Origin: Salminus brasiliensis
Lineage: Eukaryota > Chordata > Actinopteri > Characiformes > Bryconidae
Direction: 5' to 3'
DNA length: 64,000 nt
Assembly (NCBI RefSeq): GCF_030463535.1
Contig: NC_132878.1
Coordinates: 95,949,873-96,013,872 of the forward strand
The notes under the pieces are model-generated. The model was not told where the DNA came from. It made no database searches and was given only the letters and a program-made list of their open reading frames with translations. Of the stretch, positions 55,606-64,000 are shown piece by piece. Position 1 is the stretch's first letter. Each line of letters begins with the position of its first letter. The position numbers and the translations under genes were made by a program.

Positions 55606-55676
55606 TGAGGCAGGTAGCAGTGGTAGGAGGGTGTGCAGCTGGTCTGGCACAGTGGTGGGGAGCCTGGTGGTCAGCT

Positions 55677-58032
55677 ACACCTAGAGAGCTAAAGCTAAAC
55701 CTGGAGAGCTAAGGCTAAACCTGGAGAGCTAAGGCTAAACCTGGAGAGCTAAGGCTAAACCTGGAGAGCTAAGGCTAAACCTAGAGAGCTAAAGCTAAAC
55801 CTGGAGAGCTAAGGCTAAACCTAGAGAGCTAAGGCTAAACCTGGAGAGCTAAAGCTAAACCTGGAGAGCTAAAGCTAAACCTGGAGAGCTAAGGCTAAAC
55901 CTAGAGAGCTAAGGCTAAACCTAGAGAGCTAAAGCTAAACCTGGAGAGCTAAGGCTAAACCTAGAGAGCTAAAGCTAAACCTGGAGAGCTAAGGCTAAAC
56001 CTAGAGAGCTAAGGCTAAACCTGGAGAGCTAAAGCTAAACCTGGAGAGCTAAGGCTAAACCTAGAGAGCTAAGGCTAAACCTGGAGAGCTAAAGCTAAAC
56101 CTAGAGAGCTAAGGCTAAACCTAGAGAGCTAAGGCTAAACCTAGAGAGCTAAAGCTAAACCTAGAGAGCTAAGGCTAAACCTAGAGAGCTAAGACTAAAC
56201 CTAGAGAGCTAAGGCTAAACCTGGAGAGCTAAGGCTAAACCTAGAGAGCTAAGGCTAAACCTAGAGAGCTAAAGCTAAACCTAGAGAGCTAAGGCTAAAC
56301 CTAGAGAGCTAAAGCTAAACCTAGAGAGCTAAGGCTAAACCTGGAGAGCTAAAGCTAAACCTAGAGAGCTAAGGCTAAACCTGGAGAGCTAAGGCTAAAC
56401 CTGGAGAGCTAAAGCTAAACCTAGAGAGCTAAGGCTAAACCTAGAGAGCTAAAGCTAAACCTAGAGAGCTAAGGCTAAACCTGGAGAGCTAAAGCTAAAC
56501 CTAGAGAGCTAAAGCTAAACCTGGAGAGCTAAGGCTAAACCTAGAGAGCTAAGGCTAAACCTGGAGAGCTAAAGCTAAACCTAGAGAGCTAAGGCTAAAC
56601 CTGGAGAGCTAAGGCTAAACCTAGAGAGCTAAAGCTAAACCTAGAGAGCTAAGGCTAAACCTAGAGAGCTAAAGCTAAACCTGGAGAGCTAAGGCTAAAC
56701 CTAGAGAGCTAAAGCTAAACCTAGAGAGCTAAGACTAAACCTGGAGAGCTAAAGCTAAACCTGGAGAGCTAAAGCTAAACCTGGAGAGCTAAACCTAGAG
56801 AGCTAAGGCTAAACCTGGAGAGCTAAAGCTAAACCTAGAGAGCTAAGGCTAAACCTGGAGAGCTAAAGCTAAACCTGGAGAGCTAAAGCTAAACCTAGAG
56901 AGCTAAGGCTAAACCTAGAGAGCTAAGGCTAAACCTGGAGAGCTAAGGCTAAACCTGGAGAGCTAAGGCTAAACCTAGAGAGCTAAGGCTAAACCTGGAG
57001 AGCTAAAGCTAAACCTAGAGAGCTAAGGCTAAACCTGGAGAGCTAAAGCTAAACCTAGAGAGCTAAGGCTAAACCTGGAGAGCTAAGGCTAAACCTGGAG
57101 AGCTAAAGCTAAACCTAGAGAGCTAAGGCTAAACCTAGAGAGCTAAAGCTAAACCTGGAGAGCTAAAGCTAAACCTGGAGAGCTAAGGCTAAACCTAGAG
57201 AGCTAAGGCTAAACCTAGAGAGCTAAGGCTAAACCTGGAGAGCTAAAGCTAAACCTGGAGAGCTAAAGCTAAACCTAGAGAGCTAAAGCTAAACCTAGAG
57301 AGCTAAGACTAAACCTAGAGAGCTAAGGCTAAACCTAGAGAGCTAAGGCTAAACCTGGAGAGCTAAGGCTAAACCTAGAGAGCTAAAGCTAAACCTGGAG
57401 AGCTAAGGCTAAACCTAGAGAGCTAAGGCTAAACCTAGAGAGCTAAGGCTAAACCTGGAGAGCTAAAGCTAAACCTAGAGAGCTAAGGCTAAACCTGGAG
57501 AGCTAAGGCTAAACCTGGAGAGCTAAGGCTAAACCTAGAGAGCTAAGGCTAAACCTGGAGAGCTAAAGCTAAACCTGGAGAGCTAAAGCTAAACCTGGAG
57601 AGCTAAAGCTAAACCTGGAGAGCTAAGGCTAAACCTAGAGAGCTAAGGCTAAACCTAGAGAGCTAAAGCTAAACCTAGAGAGCTAAAGCTAAACCTGGAG
57701 AGCTAAGGCTAAACCTAGAGAGCTAAGGCTAAACCTAGAGAGCTAAGGCTAAACCTGGAGAGCTAAAGCTAAACCTAGAGAGCTAAGGCTAAACCTGGAG
57801 AGCTAAGGCTAAACCTGGAGAGCTAAAGCTAAACCTGGAGAGCTAAAGCTAAACCTAGAGAGCTAAGGCTAAACCTGGAGAGCTAAGGCTAAACCTGGAG
57901 AGCTAAAGCTAAACCTGGAGAGCTAAAGCTAAACCTGGAGAGCTAAGGCTAAACCTGGAGAGCTAAAGCTAAACCTGGAGAGCTAAAGCTAAACCTGGAG
58001 AGCTAAAGCTAAACCTGGAGAGCTAAGGCTAT
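55677..58032. repeat. minisatellite, 20-bp unit, about 117 copies
   Basis: Unit CTGGAGAGCTAAAGCTAAAC with two variable sites (G/A at position 3, A/G at position 13) and almost no other change. A few units have GACT for GGCT. One 14-bp unit at 56781-56794 shifts the register. 2.35 kb in total. Confidence 0.98.
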
Positions 58033-58078
58033 GGATCGGTGCATCCCTAACACACACACTAGTGAACTAGGGGCAGCG

Positions 58079-58127
<49 letters not shown>

Positions 58128-58265
58128 AGAGCGGTGGGCAGCCAACCCCAGCACCCGGGGAGCAGAGAGAGGGTAAAGGGTCTTGCTCAAGGGCCCAACA
58201 GGGGCAGCTTGCCGAGCCCGGGAATCGAACCCACAACCCTGTGATCAACAGCCCGGAGCTCCAAC
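58030..58265 (-). repeat. tRNA-derived SINE, reverse, with (CA)n
   Basis: CGGGAATCGAACCCACAACC (box B on minus) and GGAGCAGAGAGAGGGTAAAG body. A (CA)n run of about 23 repeats lies inside at 58080-58126. It abuts the end of the 20-bp array. Confidence 0.75.
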
Positions 58266-59075
58266 CTCTGAGTTTATATATAGAGGCCTGTATATAGGGG
58301 TCTCCTCCGGCTACATACGGATATGCAGTATTTATACCTGTACCTTTTTTAAGTAAATTACTTCCAGTACTTTTTTATCGTTTTAGTGAATTAGAGACCC
58401 CGGGGCGTAATTTCTTTCAGCCGCCGGCTGATATATTAGGCTTTTGGCAGCAGGTACATGACAGACAGCTTGGCTGCACACCTGCCCCCCATTAAATTTT
58501 ACTGCCGTCATCATCGCTGCCATAAACGTGTCAGATGAACCGGCACAGGCTCAGCACCGTATTCCCATTAACCAGCAAGACAGCGCTCACCTCCCAGCAG
58601 CTCCCATAGCGGACCCTCATTGCAAACCAAACCAGCAACCTGGAGCACACCCGAAGCTCTTCACAGCCACAGCCAAGCCCCCGTACACTAACACCACACA
58701 CGGACCTCCACCTCCAGAACCAGAAACGCCGGCATGAGCTCCCTCAGTCACTCACAGGGTCACCGAAGCAGCTCCTCTCGGCTCCTCCTGCTCCTCCTGA
58801 CGGCTGGCACCGAGACCCCGCTCCCTCAAATCTGCATTTATCAGCCCCCAGCGTGGCTCAATAGACTACAAGTGAGCTCCGTGAGTGCAGTCCATGCACA
58901 AGCGGGCCCTCAGAACCCACTCGAAGACGTCCCGCTCAAGAGCGTTTGTGTTTTAAGGCTCATTGTCGTGAGAAACAAACCTTTATTAATGGCCATCAAT
59001 AATCCCATTCAGGCAGGCAAACACTGTGGCTCCATTGTGCAGGGACGTGCCAGTCTTGTCTGGTGCTCTCAGTGC

Positions 59076-59134
<59 letters not shown>

Positions 59135-59534
59135 TAGCGACATCGCCAGCTATCACAGGGCAGAGGTCACTAGCTACGCTTACATGCTCAGCTTGGTGAA
59201 GTGTCCTCCTTGTGTTTACATGTCCTGGACATCTCAGAGCCTGGCCAGCTTGCTCAACTTGGGCTGACCTGACCTCTTAACCGAGCCCTTATGAGGTAAT
59301 TAAGGCCCATCTGATATATAAGTTGGCTCCCAGTCCCCCCCAGGTGGGTATGTAAACCCAAGCGACACCCGCCGGCTACAAACCTGACAAGCCGGCTTAT
59401 GTTACTGCGCTGTTCCAAACATCCAGGGCTCAAGGGGGCGCTAGAGGACAAATCTTAAGAGTGTCTGTAAATAGGCTCTACTACTCTCTAAGCAAAAAGG
59501 GATCCTTCAGACCTGCATTATAGAACATTACTGT
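58266..59534. other. no gene recognised
   Basis: A 177-codon plus-strand frame (58734-59267) contains a (HT) run from the (CA)n at 59078-59131 and shows no domain. I do not call it a gene. Confidence 0.4.
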
Positions 59535-59768
59535 TGGACACAGATGGGATTCGAACACATACACTAGTGATCAAACACACACCGTAACCATGAGCATACG
59601 TGCCCGGAGCGGTGGGTGGGCAGCCATTGCTGCTGCGCCCGAAGAGCACAGAGATGGTGAAGGGTCTTGCTCAAAAGCCCAACAGTGGCAGCTTGCCGAG
59701 CCCGGGAATCGAACCCACAACCCTGTGATCAATAGCCTGGAGCTGGAGTGCAATGGCTGAGCCTCACC
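59535..59768 (-). repeat. tRNA-derived SINE, reverse
   Basis: GGACACAGATGGGATTCGAA at its 3' side, GCCGAGCCCGGGAATCGAAC near its head; same layout as 58030-58265. Confidence 0.75.
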
Positions 59769-59869
59769 CTGGATGAACCACCATGGTATCTCCTCTGCCA
59801 GGTTGTCATGGTTCCATACAGGAGCATTGCTTTAACTGAACCCCCAAAGAGTCTCGTTTTTTAAGGATG

Positions 59870-60007
59870 TACAGTACCGGTCAAAAGTTTGGACACACCT
59901 GTTTGAATGTGTGCTGACCATCGTCATTAAAAAAAAAAGCACTTGGGTACACACAGGTATCGGCACACATTCAACCAGGCGTGTCCAAACTTTTGACTGG
60001 TACTGTA
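59870..60007. mobile_element. intact short MITE, Tc1/mariner-type
   Basis: Terminal inverted repeats of 32 bp (TACAGTACCGGTCAAAAGTT with TGGACACACCTG, against its inverse) with two mismatches. TA at both ends. 138 bp, no coding capacity. Confidence 0.92.
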
Positions 60008-60169
60008 TGTCATTCCAACAGCCGCCACAAAAGATAAGCTTGTGGACAGCGAGGGAGTGTGTGTAGCTTTTCTATCTGCTTGAATCTATCTGAACGAGAC
60101 TATCGCTACAGCGCCACCTTGAGGCCTTGGGTGCTCATGACCTTTTGCGCCAGTTCACCGGCTGTCCTT

Positions 60170-60450
60170 CCTTGGAGGACTTCTGGTAGGCACTGACCAC
60201 TGCATACCCCAGGAACATCCCACACTGACCTGCCTGATGTTCTGGAGATGTTCTGACCCACTCGCCAGTCTGGTTCTTGTCAAAGTGGCTCAGATTTCTT
60301 ACGCTTATGCTTTAGCACCATCATCACCTTCAAGAACTTACTGCCTGATATGTAGATCCAACTCTCGACAGGAGTCACTGGAAGCAGTTCATCAATGTTC
60401 TTGACTTCACCGCCTTCAGTGGTTTTAATGTTCTGGCTGATTGGTGTATA
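60170..60450. repeat. interspersed repeat, copy 2 of the 1030 family
   Basis: Same segments and order as 1030-1410, same orientation, about 80 percent alike by eye. Confidence 0.65.
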
Positions 60451-60479
60451 TTGAACCACTGGTGTGCATATTCCTGTGT

Positions 60480-60525
60480 CTATCTATCTATCTATCTATC
60501 TAAATATATATATATATTTATATAT
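60480..60525. repeat. (TCTA)n / (TA)n microsatellite
   Basis: Five to six TCTA units followed by TA units. Confidence 0.9.
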
Positions 60526-61144
60526 TTCGATCTCTGACCCCACCTCATAACCCTGAGTGCCTCCATTCCTGTGAGAATGCTTGTCTAAGCATGCATTTCG
60601 CCAAGTCAGTGTGCTTTCACATACGGGAGTTATCAGGAACCCACTCAGGTACAAACTTGGCACCGGTGCAGAGTGAGCAGAGGAGTGAGCAGATGAGTGA
60701 GCTGAGGAGTGAGCAGAGGAACTATATTTACTAAGTAATTATGTATGTATTATTATGTATGTATTATAAAATCTAGCAATACGTACGATTTTCATTGATA
60801 CACATCTTCAGTAATATTAAATATTTAGAATTTTTGGCTCCCAAGTGTGTAAAATCTCAATTAAGTAACAAAATCTGTTATTCTGTGATATATTTTGACT
60901 GCCCAATGATCTATTGAATACCTCTTATGTAGCTTTTACTTTGACGGTTGGTATAAGTCGCTATTTGTATTAGAGGCTTTTATTTTGATGTGGTTGGATA
61001 TTTTATTTGTATTAGTGGCTTTTATTTTGACGTGGTCGGATAGTTTTTGTATTAGTGGTCTGATTCCACACTGTTGTGGTTAAACCTTGGTGATTAATCT
61101 GTGGTTCAGGTCCTGAACTGATGTCACCAACCAATCAACTACTG
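60526..61144. other. no gene recognised
   Basis: Includes a short GAGTGAGCAGA repeat at 60670-60720 and a loose TTTTATTTTGATGTGGT repeat near 60970-61030; otherwise nothing firm. Confidence 0.4.
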
Positions 61145-61622
61145 AATTAATTAAATCTAATCTAATTAAATCTAGTCTAGTTAAATCTAATCTAATTAAA
61201 TCTAGTCTAGTTAAATCTAATCTAATTAAATCTAATCTAATTAAATCTAGTCTAGTTAAATCTAATCTAATTAAATCTAATCTAGTTAAATCTAATCTAA
61301 TTAAATCTAATCTAGTTAAATCTAATCTAATTAACTCTAATCTAGTTAAATCTAATCTAATTAAATCTAGTCTAGTTAAATCTAATCTAATTAAATCTAG
61401 TCTAGTTAAATCTAATCTAATTAAATCTAATCTAGTTAAATCTAATCCAATTAAATCTAGTCTAGTTAAATCTAATCTAATTAAATCTAGTCTAGTTAAA
61501 TCTAATCTAATTAAATCTAATCTAGTTAAATCTAATCTAATTAACTCTAATCTAGTTAAATCTAATCTAATTAAATCTAGTCTAGTGAAATCTAATCTAA
61601 TTAAATCTAGTCTAATCTAACA
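61145..61622. repeat. minisatellite, 15-bp unit arranged as 30-bp dimers
   Basis: TCTAATCTAATTAAA alternates with TCTAGTCTAGTTAAA or TCTAATCTAGTTAAA, about 16 dimers. Confidence 0.96.
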
Positions 61623-62049
61623 GTCCAGAGCTCAGTCAGCCGCCGGGGCGTTAATGTGAGTGTATAGCCGTAGCTGACCGGTGCTCTGAAAGGTCACCTA
61701 GATAATGGGCCGGGAATGTGTGTTGCCATGTTCTGTTAACTACACAGAAAAACAGGGCGAGGGACACCAAGAGGAGGAGGTAGGGAGGTAGAGGAGGAGG
61801 AGGAGGAGGAGGAGATACAGCAGATCTCCAGAGCTGAATATGTGTGGTGATGAGTGCAGGCGTACAGGCGCTGGCCTTCTGGCGATGCTCTGCACAGATG
61901 AATGCTTAGACAGTAAACTGGCCTATTTTAAACGTGGCTATTTATAGCAGGCAAGCGAGCGGTGGAGGCCTCGCTGCCCAGGCGGCCGCAGAGGACCCTC
62001 TGAGAGAGGCGCTGAGGATGGTGATGGAGGAGGACCCGGCCCGGGTTGC

Positions 62050-62740
62050 TGAGATTTAACGAATAAAGACCCACCCCTCAACAAAGAGAGCCAATCAACT
62101 TGCTGGTTATGATTAAAGTCCCGCCCTTTCACAAAAAGAGCCAATCAGCTTGCTTATTACGGATAAAGCCCCGCCCTCTAAAAAAGAGCCAATCAGCTTG
62201 CTTATGGATAAAGCCCCGCCTTCAACAAAAAGAGCCAATCAACTTGCTGGTTATGATTAAAGTCCCGCCCTTTCACAAAAAGAGCCAATCAGCTTGCTTA
62301 TTATGGATAAAGCTCCGCCTTTAACAAAAAGAGCCAATCAGCTTGCTTATTGTGGATAAAGCCCCGCCTTCAACAAAAAGAGCCAATCAACTTGCTGGTT
62401 ATGATTAAAGCCCCGCCCTTTAAAAAAGAGCCAATCAGCTTGCTTATTATGGATAAAGCCCCGCCTTCAACAAAAAGAGCCAATCAGCTTGCTTATTGTG
62501 GATAAAGCCCCGCCTTCAACAAAAAGAGCCAATCAGCTTGCTTATTGTGGATAAAGCCCCGCCTTCAACAAAAAGAGCCAATCAGCTTGCTGGTTATGAG
62601 TAAAGCCCCGCCTTCAACAAAAAGAGCCAATCAGCTTGCTTATTATGGATAAAGCCCCGCCTTCAACAAAAAGAGCCAATCAGCTTGCTGGTTATGATTA
62701 AAGTCCCGCCCCTTCAACAAAAAGAGCCAATCAGCTTGCT
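62050..62740. repeat. minisatellite, 49-bp unit, with CCAAT and GC-box-like words
   Basis: About 13 copies of CAACAAAAAGAGCCAATCAG, CTTGCTTATTATGGATAAAG and CCCCGCCTT. Each unit holds GCCAATCAG and CCCCGCC. Confidence 0.96.
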
Positions 62741-63161
62741 GGCTGTGCGGTGAGTGGAGGAGGGTTGCCGATACTGTGGCTCGGTGAAGTTGAAAGAAGT
62801 GGGACACCCCACAGCCTTGCGCTCCTCGCGGACACGTGCTAACCAGGGGTGCGAGGGTGCGAGTGCGAGGACTGGGACAGGGCCGCTGTCTCTGATGCTC
62901 TGCTGTTTAGGAGGCAGTGCTGCAGAGAGAGCCTCAGCGGCGCACCGAGACACACTCAGCAAGGAGGCCGAAGACACTGGAATTCAGAGAAACTGTCATC
63001 TATGAAGAACATCAAGCCGAACAGTCCGCAGCTCTCCGGCTCACGGTGCAAGAGTGCGTACCTGAGTCCACAAACTAGGCTGAGCAGCCCCTGAAGCCAC
63101 GGCCAATTTCACTGGTGCAGGAATGCTGAATTTACCTCCCATTAAAGCGCGAAACTGCAAA
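62741..63161. other. GC-rich segment without a recognised gene
   Basis: Several short frames on both strands, none with a domain or convincing splice sites. Confidence 0.35.
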
Positions 63162-63712
63162 TACACTACATGTCCAAATGTTTGTGGACACCCCTTCTAA
63201 TAAATGCATTCAGCTAGTTTAGGCTGCATGTGCACACACACACACACAGCTTATCTAGTTCCTGTAGAGAAGAAGTAGTGCCAATAGAATAGGACCCTCT
63301 GCAGGAGCAGATATCAGACACCATGAACCTCTATTGGCACCATGCTGACTAATGCCAGGGGTGGGCTAGAGGGGGTATAAAGCCCCCCAGCATTGAGGAG
63401 CTGTGGAGCAGTGGAAGAACTGTGTTCTCTGGAGTGATGGATGGTGGTGGAGCTCTATCCATTACTTTGGGGGGAGTTGGGGGGAGTTGGGGATGATAAG
63501 GTCCTCACTAACTAAGGCTCTTGCCGCTGAATGCAATCAATCAAATCCTCACAGCAATGCTCCTCCTCCAAATCTAGTAGAAAGTCGTCTTTCCTGGACA
63601 GCAGAGTTTACAGTAACTCCAACAAAAGCAGGATCAGCTCTTTTTAATACCCTTGATTTCAGAAAAAGCAACGAATGAGCAGGTGTCCCAATACTTTTGT
63701 CCATTTAGTGTA
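63162..63712. mobile_element. MITE family A, copy 11 (near full length, reverse)
   Basis: Both ends present: TACACTACATGTCCAAATGT and CAATACTTTTGTCCATTTAG followed by TGTA. The best reference copy in the window. Confidence 0.8.
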
Positions 63713-63814
63713 TATTACAAATGTTATATATTTATGTATATTAAAGACATACAGTCCTAAAGTCAAGCAGAAAGTGGACTGCAGGAGATTTTACAGTCTG
63801 AAGATGACCGGAAT

Positions 63815-63940
63815 GACCCGTTTCCGCAGCCCCGCCTCCAAAATGGCGCTTAAGTCCAATTCTGATGTCATTAGCTGTCAATCAATCCCAGTGTTTTGTA
63901 CTGTGACCAATCACAGCTCCACGTGAGCTTCTGTGGGTGT
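63815..63940. promoter_or_regulatory. possible promoter-like cluster at the window end
   Basis: CCCCGCCTCC, AAAATGGCGC (YY1-like), TGATGTCA-like and GACCAATCAC (CCAAT) lie within about 100 bp. No exon can be tied to it. Confidence 0.25.
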
Positions 63941-64000
63941 GTTCATGAATCAGGGTGTTCATATAAGCCTTAAAGATCAATGAGTCTGATTACAACAGCC

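Noticed and set aside
55677..58032. Interstitial telomere repeat
   Set aside because: CTAAAC words resemble telomere repeats, but the unit is 20 bp and lacks TTAGGG/CCCTAA, the vertebrate motif.
58734..59267. 177-codon frame with a Leu-rich start resembling a signal peptide
   Set aside because: Contains a His-Thr run from a (CA)n microsatellite and ends without a domain. The hydrophobic run comes from CTCCTCCTG repetition.

Overview
The window is vertebrate nuclear DNA, almost certainly from a teleost fish. It has three intron-containing genes with GT-AG splice sites, several Tc1/mariner-type elements and relics, tRNA-derived SINE-like sequences with B boxes, many short inverted-repeat elements and a very heavy load of minisatellites. 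The repeat style suggests an ostariophysan such as a characiform or catfish, but I cannot name the species. There are no bacterial operons, CRISPR arrays, integrons, prophages or retroviral genes.

Layout. (1) 1-21372, minus strand: the 5' part of a spire1-like actin-nucleation gene. Four coding exons are in the window (21372-21066, 7169-6936, 1616-1491, 452-378). The rest, including the WH2 domains, lies beyond position 1. A short exon between the first two is predicted from the reading phase but was not found. (2) 21373-24192: the head-to-head interval between spire1 and cep72, mostly a 98-bp minisatellite. (3) 24193-35978, plus strand: a complete-looking cep72 gene with 12 coding exons that join in one frame to give 529 residues, and a candidate poly(A) signal at 36334. 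(4) 36425-43703: a repeat-rich interval between convergent genes. (5) 43704-50575, minus strand: tppp with three coding exons giving 229 residues. A spliced 5' UTR is implied upstream, with a candidate exon near 54240. (6) 50.6-64 kb: no coding exon recognised, only interspersed repeats and large arrays.

All three products act on the cytoskeleton: SPIRE1 nucleates actin, CEP72 is a centrosome and centriolar-satellite protein, and TPPP binds and bundles microtubules. I read this as neighbourhood rather than a functional operon. From memory, CEP72 and TPPP are also convergent neighbours at human 5p15.33, whereas human SPIRE1 is on chromosome 18.

Tandem repeats cover roughly a quarter of the window (my sum of array lengths). 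Unit sizes include 15/30, 20, 21, 26, 28, 29, 30, 49, 67, about 70, about 87 and 98 bp. At least a dozen copies of one inverted-repeat element are scattered through introns and flanks. The most interesting observations are repeats that touch gene-processing signals: a minisatellite whose unit contains the spire1 exon 4 splice acceptor, one that stops about 15 bp from the tppp exon 1 donor, and inverted SINE pieces that bracket cep72 exons 3-4. I found no convincing new multi-gene system, and most of the longer simple reading frames here are products of tandem repeats.
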